Shown: positions 1 to 9,564 of the stretch, piece by piece
Layout of the letters: each line of letters starts with the position of its first letter
Numbering within the stretch: the stretch's first letter is position 1
Assembly (NCBI GenBank): GCA_947568835.1
Contig: OX387607.1
Span: 15,861,701 to 15,925,700, forward strand
Direction of reading: 5' to 3'
DNA: 64,000 nt
Source of the DNA: Protonemura montana
Taxonomy: Eukaryota > Arthropoda > Insecta > Plecoptera > Nemouridae
Program-made: the position numbers and the translations under genes
Notes under the pieces: model-generated
What the model saw: the letters and a program-made list of their open reading frames with translations, nothing else
What the model was told of the DNA's origin: nothing
Databases searched by the model: none

Positions 1-185
1 GTTATCAAACGAGCTATTGTATGATAATTGAATTCGTCGGGGTGGGCAGGTCCCTTGACACCCCCCACCCCAGTCCCACCCCAACCCTGACGAAAAACAA
101 CCCCTCGCATCATAAATCCCCATAGAAAATTAACTACATGCGCTTCATGGCCAGCAAATCAATCGGCAGAAATTCTAGACCTCAA

Positions 186-335
186 CTTATATTTGCTTGC
201 GTTTAGGAAACGTTTCGTTTTCACAGAAGATATTTTGAATTCTCTTGTGACCTACCTTCACCCGCGTCCATGTACGATATGGGGCAAATAATTCTGAGGC
301 GTTGAGCGTCAGGTACTCTGCGATTTCAACATCAA
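186..335 (-). CDS. Possible coding exon at the left edge, unidentified
   Basis: On the minus strand an acceptor (GTACAG, exon from 335) opens a reading frame entered in phase 1. It runs 26 codons to a good donor (AAG then GTAGGT, exon end 256), or reads on to a stop near 186. The peptide includes EIAEYLTLNASELFAPYR and has no Kazal cysteine pattern, so it does not fit as the end of the Kazal gene next to it, which already has its own terminal exon at 1293-1366. It may belong to a gene continuing left of the window, or it may be chance. The family is not recognised. Confidence 0.25.
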
Positions 336-1559
336 CTGTACATCAAAAATAATAACAAAATCAATCAAGAAACTAAAATGAAAAGCAGTAAATTTGTCAA
401 ATGAACGCATGCATACAAATTCTTCAATTCATAAACTTGGCTTAAACTGGAGCCGTACAACATAAGCAAAACATTGATAATCAAAGGTCTATAGTAACAA
501 ATGCATTCCATACAAACCCCTCCCCCTCCCCAATCGCCTAGGCTTCATTATATCTCAATCAGTCCATGGGTCACGTGATCGGGTTGATGCGCCCACAGGG
601 AATCGAACCCCCCTCCCCCGTGCGAAAGCACATTGACAAGTGCTTTTCAAATGATTTGATTCCCTCTGGATAACACCATTTATATCCAATATGTTTAACT
701 AGAACCGGGACCGGGACCGGGTGTTGGATGGGAGACAGTCAATCTAAACAACACCACGGGTATTATGTGTCAAGCCAGTCAAACGGTTCGCAACTTGAAA
801 GAGATTTTCACCAGCTTTTTATTGTCTCTTGATGTAAGTGCATTATGAAAAGCTAATTTTTGTTTCTAGCACTGGTACTGTTAGGTTTCAATGGTATAGG
901 GCGAGACGTGCACGTGGATACAAAGGTTTGATAAAAGTTTGTTGATTTAATGAAGGTGTTTGCTTTGATTTGTGATCGACGGCCAAGCTTTCGGGCTGAA
1001 AATAAGTTAGTAATAAGAGATCAGCAATGGGAAATATTTTAAACAAGTCTTCGATTTAAAGCTCTGTAACTATTCGTTACCAGCGCTTGAAAAACGATCG
1101 ATTTTCACCTGAAATGTGCATTTTTAGTTTAGAATATTTGATTCTGATTACTGAATTCTTGCCGGTGTAGGATCTCTGTGAGGATATCGTTTAGATTGAC
1201 TAGCACAGAGATAAACAATTAAACATAAACTAACCTTGCACCGTGTTTTATTATTAACATTTTGAATGATATTGCAGGTCTGAATTGTCTCTTTAGTTCT
1301 CGAACTTTACTTTGTTGACCACTTCCACGCTAGTGCACCATGCATGTGCATAGACAAATCGAAGCTCTGAAACAAATCCACATTAACAAATTTTAAAATA
1401 TACATCGAGTCATAATTTAACGGCATTTTAGTAAAATAATAAAGATGTTCCCGTGGTAACGGTTACAATTTGAATTTAAAAGATCAGTAGCGACTAACAG
1501 AAATAAAACATTATTGCTATCAAAAATTGTATTTACTAGCGAGCAGAGTTTTAGACTCA

Positions 1560-1915
1560 TTGGATTCGTTGCTGTATTAGGATGAAATCTTATTTAAATT
1601 GCAAACGCTTTCATCCTAATTTCATCCTAATACAGCAACAAATCCAACGTCAAATTGGAGTTATTCGAGTTTGACAGGTTGTGACGTGATATAGCGTCAC
1701 TAGAATCAGAGTGACTGTGAGTATTCACAGCCTCTTGGTTCTACTCCTTGGAGAACTGTCATTCTCATCAAATACACTAAAAATCGTCTCAAAAAGCCAG
1801 TGTCCAAATAGCTCAATGGTTCAGAGCAACATCCGCGATAGGTGGAGATCGGGGTTCGAGGTCCCGTTTGGGCATCAATTTTTGAGACGGTTATAGTGTT
1901 GATAATAATAAAAAA
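1560..1915 (+). mobile_element. tRNA-like fold-back SINE (family F1)
   Basis: At 1803-1877 lies a tRNA-like unit. It has an A-box-like TAGCTCAATGGTTCAGAGC, a B-box-like GGGGTTCGAGGTCC, and acceptor halves GTCCAAA and TTTGGGC that pair. It is followed by the family tail (TTTTTGAGACGGTTATAGTG). The stretch just before it (about 1770-1795) is a damaged inverted copy of that tail. At 1563-1650 a further tail fragment (AGGATGAAATC) is flanked by inverted repeats around ATTGGATT and TGCTGTATTAG. It lies in intron 3 of gene 3. Confidence 0.6.
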
Positions 1916-3018
1916 GATTTGCTCTAATCTAGATTTTCAAGGTCTGTATGAAGCCCGTTAAACAATGAATTGAATTTCTTACCCGCTGATTCTTGAAGGT
2001 TACTTTGACAGTTGAGTTGTTCTATAAGACAAATATTGTCAAAGGTGCCGACTCCAGCGCTGTTACCCGCACTCACCGGCAGGAACCCTGCTGAACAAGG
2101 CTCACACACTTTCTCAGGAGAACTCTTGGCCTTTCCTTCTGTACATTCACTCGTGTCAACCAACTCAAGATCTGAAATCAGACGCCAATGTTGCTGGCGA
2201 TCGCAATCCAACGCTTTGAGCGAACAGAGCTGATGTCCTCTGCATGCTCGCTCTTGAACTTTGTATCCATATTTTAGGATTTAGGCTTCAAATTACTGCA
2301 ATCATAGAATTCAATGGAAGAGTCAACTTTTTTGAAACCACTCGGCGGTATTTGGATCATTGCGGAGCCGTGAGAAACCAAAATCAATAAAACCAAAATC
2401 AGCAAACCAATGATTTTAAATATGATTTTGATAAGTGAGTTTATATGTATTGTTAGAGACCCAGCGCAGAGAAAAATGACTGTAAGTCAAGCTCGCGGCT
2501 GTCCTTTTTAACTTACCAGAAACAAAACAACGCAAAAGTGTAAAAACCCTGAAATTAAATTTAAAAAATGGAGACATTGTTCAAATTGAAATCCAAGACG
2601 TTTGAATTTAAGCGCAATCTAGTGGATTAATAGACTTAGAAATAACGAGATGAAATGTGCCATCATTAGAGCCGGTACTCTGACAGTAAGTACTATAGAC
2701 TCAATGTTTTGAAAGTAAATGTACGATGTAAATGAAATGTACCACGTTTTGACAGACGAGGCTTACGTTCGCTATCCGGCACGAAGCAGTTGTAAAAGTC
2801 CACCAAGCATTGGTTTCCCCATCTTTTCGATCCAGATCTCTCTTATTGGTGGCTCACACAGGTTTCGACGTCGAGGGACATAACACGACAGTTTGTCTGG
2901 GACCGCACCCTTCCCAGCGCCGCTGAACATAAGCACGGAGGGAAGAATCACAGATGAGGGAACAATCTTATGATATCAGTTTAAATATACGAGCAAGTAG
3001 TCAGTTGGTACGGTTGTG

Positions 3019-3240
3019 CTACGCATTCAAAACTTAAATTCCAGTCCAAGAAACCACTTTTAAGACGAATTTGTGACTTTTATGATATATACCTAACTTC
3101 TTTCAATGCAGCAGGAATGTTTTCATGATTAAACTAAAACTATTTGGACTGGGTTTTGAATGCTAAGTAAAGGACAATGCTAAAGTAAAGGAGAACGCTA
3201 AGGATAAATCAAGTAGACATGAGTCTAAAAACCATCACGT
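3019..3240 (+). repeat. Copy of dispersed fold-back family F2
   Basis: The plus-strand piece at 3137-3170 reads AAACTATTTGGACTGGGTTT followed by TGAATGCTAAG. The motif TAGACATGAGTCTAAAAACC follows at 3210-3230. A degenerate inverted partner (GCATTCAAAA, CCAGTCCAAG) lies at 3025-3050. The same motifs recur near 18.1, 20.2, 32.2, 43.7 and 54.2 kb. It lies in intron 1 of gene 3. Confidence 0.5.
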
Positions 3241-3652
3241 TTTCATGATCTTTGGTCCTAATCTTTGGTCCTGGTAGTTGGTCCTTCATTTATATAAAAA
3301 ATAATAACTTACCAAATATGAGAACACCGAGGTAAACGGCAGTCTTCAGTATCGTCGGTAAGACTAGAAGCAGTGTATATGTAGTGTTTGCTTGTTGTCA
3401 TGGTAACGATATTGGTCTAGACTTAACGTCCGTACCTCATACAAGTACTTCGTGCCAAGCCGGGATATCTTAAACTTACAAACAAATACCAAGCTAATTA
3501 CGAGAACAATTACACATCAATGTGTTCATTTGTCATTTGTTTTTCTCACCGGTCCGCAAAAAATGTACAGTTCTGAGTACCGAGGCACTTGGTAAGCTAA
3601 ACTTTATTTTTTTTATTTTGGGTTGTTAGACTTGAACAATAAAAATTGTTTT

Positions 3653-4430
3653 CTGAGCAAACGAGGCCGGCAACACGTGGTAACGGTAGGTGCCACCAGA
3701 TGGCGCTTGCTGCTGAGCAAACGAGGCCGGCAACACGTGGTAACGGTAGGTGCCACCCGATGGCGCTTGCTGCTGAGCAAACGAGGCCGGCAACACGTGG
3801 TAACGGTAGGTGCCACCCGATGGCGCTTGCTGCTGAGCAAACGAGGCCGGCAACACGTGGTAACGGTAGGTGCCACCCGATGGCGCTTGCTGCTGAGCAA
3901 ACGAGACCGGCAACACGTGGTAACGTTAGGTGCCACCCGATGGCGCTTGCTGCTGAGCAAACGAGGCCGGCAACACGTGGTAACGGTAGGTGCCACCCGA
4001 TGGCGCTTGCTGCTGAGCAAACGAGGCCGGCAACACGTGGTAACGGTAGGTGCCACCCGATGGCGCTTGCTGCTGAGCAAACGAGGCCGGCAACACGTGG
4101 TAACGGTAGGTGCCACCCGATGGCGCTTGCTGCTGAGCAAACGAGGCCGGCAACACGTGGTAACGTTAGGTGCCACCCGATGGCGCTTGCTGCTGAGCAA
4201 ACGAGGCCGGCAACACGTGGTAACGGTAGGTGCCACCCGATGGCGCTTGCTGCTGAGCAAACGAGGCCGGCAACACGTGGTAACGGTAGGTGCCACCCGA
4301 TGGCGCTTGCTGCTGAGCAAACGAGGCCGGCAACACGTGGTAACGGTAGGTGCCACCCGATGGCGCTTGCTGCTGAGCAAACGAGGCCGGCAACACGTGG
4401 TAACGGTAGGTGCCACCCGATGGCCCTTGC
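3653..4430 (+). repeat. 60-bp tandem array, 13 units
   Basis: Thirteen near-identical 60-bp units start with CTGAGCAAACGAGG and contain CAACACGTGGTAACGG and GCCACCCGATGGCGC. Because 60 is divisible by 3, several frames on both strands stay open across the array; these are not genes. The unit also occurs once, as the end of a dispersed element (family F3), at 14.4 kb, 28.6 kb and degenerately at 51.2 kb, so the array is an amplified element end. Units 5 and 9 share the variant ACGTTAGG, four units apart. Confidence 0.95.
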
Positions 4431-4547
4431 AGACTTTATTTATAGCAAATTATAACAACTTGATAATTGCAACTGAAAATATCGATAATGTTGAGATGTT
4501 TTTTTCGGTAGTATTTTGGTCTGTATATACTGCGAATACTGTTAAAC

Positions 4548-4602
4548 ATTGGCGCTGAGACTCTGACATAGCCTATAAACTCAATGCAGTCTTTCATAGA
4601 TG
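4548..4602 (-). repeat. Detached outer end of family F3
   Basis: The text GGCGCTGAGACTCTGACATA with CTATAAACTCAATGCAG matches, in inverse orientation, the outer flank found next to the 60-bp unit at 14.5, 28.5 and 51.3 kb. A weaker match lies at 2670-2705. Confidence 0.5.
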
Positions 4603-4847
4603 TATTGGTGAGAAATGTGGACTGGTTTTATATCACATAGGATACCAATATAAAATTCACATTGGCATTTCATTTAAAATATTTTTTAGTTGTGAAATCT
4701 CAGGGTAAAGTGGTTCTTTAAACAATTTTACAAGAATTTCCTTACTTTTATGGTTATTTAGAGAAAATAAACAATGTCAGGCTTCCATATTTTACTAAAT
4801 TTTTTCTGTAATTTCTATAAACTCGAGTTCGTTGTTCGGTTATCCTT

Positions 4848-6921
4848 TCACACCTTACAGCGTCCATCGTACAGGTGCTGCCACTCTGCAAGGAGGAAGA
4901 GATTTCACACTTCGTTAAACAGAATTCAGACCACTTCGTTGAACGGCAGAACTGCGCTGCTTCATTTTCATGTGCAACTCGCTCATCCTATAACGCGAAT
5001 CTTAGGCAGACTTTGAACCTGATGCAAGCACTGATCCCAAGAGAAGTGAGTACGGGAGTGAAATGCATTATTGGATCTGAAATCGAGAGCTTTAGTAATT
5101 TTGATTCGCATTCCACCCTTCTTAAACCTTTAAATCATTTAAACAAATATCGATAAAAAAACTGTCTCTACATATTATAGAATGTTTAGGATAATGTAAG
5201 ACTTTTGCAAGATGAAAGAAAAGCAAAAAATCTGTGCAACTGAACCAGTATACGAACCCGGAACCCTGGATCCTCCGATTGCTGGTCAGGTTTTCAATTC
5301 TATGCAAGCAAAGGTCTAAAATATTTCTGTCTGCCGTTGAAATGAAGTCCAGAGAAACACCACAAAGTAATTTAATCACATTTAGAGAAGAGATCGATCT
5401 TCTTTGGGAACAAAATATCCTTACTCTCGCTGTCTTCCAAGTCACAGTTGGCGGCGTGAAGAAGACAAGGATTGCCGAATGTCATCGGAGAATCCTGTGA
5501 GTTAACAGCACACAGAAGTCGTTGCTCCTGAGGACAGAGCCAAGGATCGCAGATCTCGGGAAGGTTGCCAGAAATCGCCAGGCAAATCCTCGAGAAGAAA
5601 CCTGCACTTGCTTTGTTGGGAACAATTGGACATATTAGTTCAAGGAGATCATTTTACATTAAAGAGAAATAACATAGCATAGCATAACATAGCATAGCAT
5701 AGCATAGCATAACATAGCATAGCATAGCATAGCATAGCATAACATAGCATAGCATAGCATAACATAACATAGCATAACATAACATAGCATAGCATAACAT
5801 AACATAACATAGCATAGCATAGCATAACATAGCATACATAGCATAGAACATAGCATAGCATAGCATAGCATAGCATAGCATAACATAGCATAACATAGCA
5901 TAACATAGCATAACATAACATAGCATAGCATAACATAGCATAACATAGCATAGCATAGCATAGCATAGCATAGCATAACATAGCATAACATAGCATAACA
6001 TAGCATAGCATAACATAGCATAACATAGCATAGCATAGCACAACATAGCATAACATAGCATAGCATAGCATAGCATAGCATAACATAGCATAGCATAGCA
6101 TAGCATAACATAGCATAGCATAGCATAACATAGCATAACATAGCATAGCATAACATAGCATAACATAGCATAGCATAGCATAACATAGCATAGCATAGCA
6201 TAGCATAGCATAACATAGCATAACATAGCATAGCATAGCATAGCATAGCATAGCATAGCATAGCATAGCATAACATAACATATCATAACATAGCATAGCA
6301 TAGCATAGCATAACATAGCATAGCATAACATAGCATAACATAGCATAGCATAACATAACATAGAACATAGATTTTAGATATTGACTTGTCATATTCCATT
6401 ATTTACATGGTTTTTTGATGATAGAATAAAAGCAATTTTAATTTCAATTTCAATTCAACTTTTCTGTTTAGTGAAGATAGATTTGAGATAGCCTCGAGCT
6501 CCCAGCATCTTTTTCCCAACAGCTGCGTTGAATGTGTGCTGATGACGATATCGATGCACAATCGCTGGCAAAAGTGTGGTATGGCCGGCCAAACGGGCCT
6601 CAAAAACCTCAAAATATCTTACATTAAAACTTAATTTATTTGTCTAATCCATGGGCTAGATTTTAAATCAAGATCTACTCTCATTTCTACTAAATTTTTT
6701 ATAAATATTCCAGACACATGCTTATAACATTTCAGTTTCAGTTACGATGGCAAAAATCTTTGAAATTTACTCAATTTAAATATACTTTTGTGAACTGAAA
6801 ATACCGAACGAAGCTCGTGGGATTCCTGTAGCCACAGAAGAATAGATACATATTTTCACAGCTAGTTTATAGGAAGTTTATTACCCAGAATAAAGACGCT
6901 CATAGGCAACGCTGACTTCAT
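4848..6921 (-). CDS. Single-domain secreted Kazal-type inhibitor (gene 2)
   Basis: Minus-strand exons: 6921-6885 (ATG, donor G|GTAATA), 5601-5425 (acceptor GTGCAG, donor GTAAGG) and 4885-4848 (acceptor CCTTGCAG, stop TGA). Both introns are phase 1. The joined frame is 252 nt, giving 83 residues. Residues 1-24 form a signal peptide (MKSALPMSVFIL core) split by intron 1; Met7 is an alternative start. The mature part has one Kazal domain with cysteines 30, 35, 43, 58, 65 and 81 (spacing 4, 7, 14, 6, 15). It includes TFGNPCLLHAANC, and the last cysteine is in WQHLYDGRC on the terminal exon. Kazal domains block serine proteases with the loop around C2-C3; the target here is unknown. Intron 1 holds the 5-bp array and intron 2 a tRNA-like remnant. 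A plus-strand open frame over exon 3 is treated as a shadow. Confidence 0.75.
5235..5290 (-). repeat. Degenerate tRNA-like SINE head
   Basis: ATACGAACCCGGAACC followed by TCCGATTGCTGGTCAGGT is a worn minus-strand match to the tRNA-like heads at 7744-7822 and 14640-14730, with a B-box-like GGTTCGTAT on the minus strand. It lies in intron 2 of gene 2. Confidence 0.35.
5668..6370 (+). repeat. Pentanucleotide array (ATAGC/ATAAC)n, about 700 bp
   Basis: About 140 copies of a 5-bp unit occur in two forms, AGCAT and AACAT, in irregular order. Single breaks include TACATAGCATAGAACATAG near 5833-5851. The long minus-strand frames (MLCYA repeats) are an artefact of the array. It sits in intron 1 of Kazal gene 2. 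Confidence 0.97.
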
Positions 6922-7171
6922 TGCCAGTGATTTGTTTCCAGCAAACTGACAGCACACAACTAATCGAACTGCAAGTCGATCAAATAATTGGTTCTAAAAA
7001 AACACCGCTAATATTAATTCTACTTGAATTCGTGACTCACGGTTTATTGATTGCCGTAAAAATGTCTGGCTGGCACCTGACCAGTCAGCTTATCAAATTA
7101 TTACATCATTTTAGTTAATCACAAAAACTGGCAACCAAATTATCTGTGATTTTCTCGGCGTAACATGAAGT

Positions 7172-9564
7172 CTAGCATCCTGACTGAGAAGACTCTGGAC
7201 AATCCCCTTTGTTAACAACTCGATATCCTGAAACAAAAACACAGGGAGCTGAAACCAGCAAGCAAAGGTCCTCGTGAGATCACCGAAGTTAAGCAACACT
7301 GTGCTGAGTCAGGTATTGGATGGGTGACCATTATACACATGACCAGTTCTGTTCGGGAGAGAGGTGGAGGGATGAAAGTTAGTACAGCAACTTCACTCGC
7401 CTTGCTTATCAACCTCTCGACAGCATGGATTTGTGGAGGAATCCTGTTGTTCGCGTTGTACCGTCCTTCGGAAGGGACGTTAAGCCGGTGGTCCCCTTGG
7501 TCTTCGACAGGAGTAGGCTAGGTGCCGGCATCAGGTTTCCCCTCCTCCCTTTTAGGCTAGGTTCATCATCATCCTCATCATCATCCACTCATTCATCGAC
7601 GCCATTAGACCAGTGCCGCATGGACAGATGTCAAAACAGTTCGTCGCTAAACACCACAAATCAAAGATGGAAAGGAAGCTCGACTGAAAAATGTACTCCC
7701 TTTGAGAGGATCTCATGTCCCACCCCACGAAACTGATCTATGTGTGCCCGGATAGCTCAGTTGGTAGAGCACCGCCCTGCCATTGGGAAGTCCCGGGTTC
7801 GGATCTGGGTTCGATCGCATAGGTTTCCAATCAATCTTCCTTTCCATGCTTGAATTGAACTGAAAGCCCACATGTTTAGTGCGAATCTTCGTGATTTTAG
7901 CAAAGACAAACGCAGTGAGATTATTTGTAAAGTTTCTTACTGTCGGCTTTATCTTCGATTTCACAATTAGCAGCCCTGACGAAGCATTCGTTGAAAAACG
8001 GACTTTTCTCTCGCTTCTTGTTTTCAGCACAAACTGGGGAATAATACGGCTTGCAGTCGAACTTGCAGCCGCCACTCCTTGTACTCGTGGGTCTTCCAGG
8101 AGGTCTCACTTTCTTGCACTCGCCTTGATTCACAGCGTGCCACTCTGAAACATGGAGCTAAACATAAATGTGACCCAAAAACTCTGGTGCTTTCAGTTCT
8201 CAAGCTTCATCGTAGTTGGTATGTACTTTGTTCAATTCATGTCTATCTTGTCAGTTGTCAGGTGTCAACATTTCAACCCGTCTCGACTCGACCATCTAAG
8301 CTGTGTTGCCAACTCACGTACCTACCCCCGCCCCTTCCCATCAGGAGGGTCTTTGTTCGATTCATGTCCATCTTGTCAGGTGTCAACATTTCAACCCGTC
8401 TCGACTCGACCATCTAAGCTGTGTTGCCAACTCACGTACCTACCCCCGCCCCTTCCCATCAGGAGGGTCTTTGTTCGATTCATGTCCATCTTGTCAGGTG
8501 TCAACATTTCAACCCGTCTCGACTCGACCATCTAAGCTGAGTTACCAACTCACGTACCTACCCCCACCCCTTCCCATCAGGAAGATCTTTGTTCGATTCA
8601 TGTCCATCTTGTCAGGTGTCAACATTTCAACCCGTCTCGACTCGACCATCTAAGCTGTGTTGCCAACTCATGTACCTACCCCCACCCCTTCCCATCAGGA
8701 GGGTCTTTGTTCGATTCATGTCCATCTTGTCAGGTGTCAACGTTTCAACCCGTCTCGACTCGACCATCTAAGCTGTGTTGCCAACTCTCGTACCTACCCC
8801 CACCCCTTCCTATCAGGTTAATCTTTGATTTCTGTCAAAACCCAGACTGACTGGGGTCATTATCGACGAACGATACATTTGACAACGCAGCTAATCAATC
8901 AATTCTGACAGTTGACACGTTTGAGAGGTACTAACTGCAAGCGAATGTAGAGCAGGCAAGGTAAGAGATGCAGAAGCAACAAGAAACAGATTGTGGTTAG
9001 CAGTTTTTGCAAAGTTATGTACGAGAACTTCACTGATCAAAGTAAAAAAGATATGCTATTAATTTCGATATAATTAATGGAATCTTTTCACGTCCTGACG
9101 TTGAATTAATTATTGATATTTTATCACCTCACCTCTCTCTTCTTGTGATTGGCATGCATGTGCTCTCAGTAAACAGCAATTATCGAATGTCTTCTTCTTT
9201 GTTCCATCAGTTGCGCATACCGGGGCGTATTCTTGGGTGCACGCAACTGATGGGGGACATAACAGTGGATACTTGAGTTTACATATTTGAGGCTGACTTT
9301 CGCTGATTACCGCGAGGATCAAGATGGCGACAGCTGAAGGAAAACAATTTGTGCATTAACATGTTTGCCTTATCATTATCAGGTAGCGAGTTAGTGGTTC
9401 TGATTTCCATAATATCAGCGTTTTAAAAAGTTGGGTTGGTTAGCTCAGAACCGCTATGTCTAGAGACAAAGATATTCTTGAAATGCCAACAAATCCCTGA
9501 TAGAAGTAATTAAAACATTATAATTATTACCTGAAATAATCACTCTACCTCTAATCAATAACAT
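7172..9564 (-). CDS. Two-domain secreted Kazal-type inhibitor (gene 1)
   Basis: Minus-strand exons: 9564-9531 (ATG, donor CAG|GTAATA), 9333-9133 (acceptor CCTTCAG, donor GAG|GTGAGG), 8144-7941 (acceptor TTTCAG, donor GTAAGA) and 7227-7172 (acceptor TTTGTTTCAG, stop TAG). All introns are phase 1 (197, 988 and 713 nt). The joined frame is 495 nt, giving 164 residues. Residues 1-24 are a signal peptide with a hydrophobic core (VAILILAVIS) split by intron 1. Kazal 1 uses C37, C43, C51, C65, C72 and C88; Kazal 2 uses C105, C109, C117, C132, C139 and C156. Each keeps the PVC motif and the C-x6-C near the end. C29 and C64 are extra and could pair. Each domain is cut by an intron between C5 and C6. 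Kazal domains inhibit serine proteases outside the cell; the target is unknown. Introns 2 and 3 hold the 118-bp array, a 5S-SINE and a tRNA-like unit. Confidence 0.8.
7267..7665 (+). mobile_element. 5S rRNA-derived SINE, copy 1
   Basis: The head matches the internal control region of 5S rRNA: GAAGTTAAGCAACACTG (box A) then TATTGGATGGGTGACC (box C). A spacer follows (GACCAGTTCTGTTCGGGAGA), then a conserved body containing CCGTCCTTCGGAAGGGACGT and TAAGCCGGTGGTCCCC. After that come a CATCATCATC stretch and a tail with GTTCGTCGCTAAACACCACA. The body occurs five times in the window. The short frame beginning MKVSTATSLALLINL over the body recurs with the repeat and is not a gene. It lies in intron 3 of Kazal gene 1. 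Confidence 0.85.
7744..7822 (+). mobile_element. tRNA-like SINE head (Gly-GCC-like)
   Basis: A near-perfect A box (TAGCTCAGTTGGTAGAGCA) and B-box-like GGGTTCGGATC or GGGTTCGATCG are present. GCCCGGA can pair with TCTGGGT, and an anticodon-loop-like CTGCCAT occurs. The anticodon stem does not fold, so this is a tRNA-derived SINE head or pseudogene, not a working tRNA. Related minus-strand units lie at 5235-5290 and 14640-14730. Confidence 0.55.
8221..8820 (+). repeat. 118-bp tandem array, about 5 units
   Basis: Units at 8261, 8379, 8497, 8615 and 8733 begin GGTGTCAACATTTCAACCCG and contain TCTCGACTCGACCATCTAAG and CTACCCCCGCCCCTTCCCAT. The array lies entirely in intron 2 of Kazal gene 1 and starts about 80 bp upstream (in gene sense) of the exon 3 acceptor. 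Pyrimidine-rich segments recur in each unit on the plus strand. The plus-strand open frames over it are repeat artefacts. Confidence 0.95.

Larger units (their letters stand above)
1293..3355 (-). pseudogene. Decayed two-domain Kazal inhibitor gene (gene 3)
   Basis: Minus-strand exons: 3355-3313, 2922-2767, 2171-1983, 1366-1293 (stop TAA). All junctions are GT..AG and all introns phase 1 (390, 595 and 616 nt). The joined length of 462 nt stays in frame. Exon 1 encodes a hydrophobic signal-like segment, but the codon where the paralogues suggest a start is ACG (3355-3353), and no in-frame ATG exists before the upstream stop. Exon 2 carries a Kazal core ending in WGNQC and FYNC, but has TAA at 2845-2843 (codon 41) and lacks the first Kazal cysteine. 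Exon 3 carries a second Kazal core (TFDNICLIEQLNC) in which the expected PVC is PVS, so the third cysteine is lost. Exon 4 supplies the sixth cysteine (AHAWC) and a short tail. Intact splice sites with four separate lesions suggest a recently dying paralogue of genes 1 and 2. A non-AUG start plus readthrough is possible but less likely. Confidence 0.6.

Noticed and set aside
590-640. tRNA-like 3' half on the minus strand (GGTTCGATTCCCTGTGGGCG)
   Set aside because: There is a B-box-like piece only, with no A box or pairing acceptor half; too weak to annotate.
2767-2970. A 60-codon open minus frame in another phase (ends LLQLLRAG)
   Set aside because: It covers the same DNA as the Kazal exon 2922-2767, where splice phase and cysteine pattern favour the interrupted Kazal frame.
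3653-4430. CRISPR-like array
   Set aside because: The units are contiguous with no unique spacers and the genome is eukaryotic; the same holds for the 41-, 43-, 92- and 118-bp arrays.
3613-4558. Long open frames on both strands (up to 311 codons)
   Set aside because: They are produced by a 60-bp tandem repeat whose length is a multiple of three; identical peptides simply repeat.
4861-5045. Plus-strand exon with good acceptor and GTGAGT donor
   Set aside because: It overlaps the terminal exon of Kazal gene 2 on the other strand, which has the family motif WQHLYDGRC and matching phase; no plus-strand partner exon was found.
5649-6392. MLCYA-repeat proteins on the minus strand
   Set aside because: Translation of a 5-bp microsatellite; all three frames are equally open.
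7324-7521. Frame starting MKVSTATSLALLINL and its relatives at 15.4, 45.4 and 61.1 kb
   Set aside because: It lies in the body of the 5S-derived SINE and recurs only with that repeat.
7744-7822. A functional tRNA-Gly gene
   Set aside because: Boxes A and B are good but the anticodon stem does not pair; related fragments are scattered as SINE heads.
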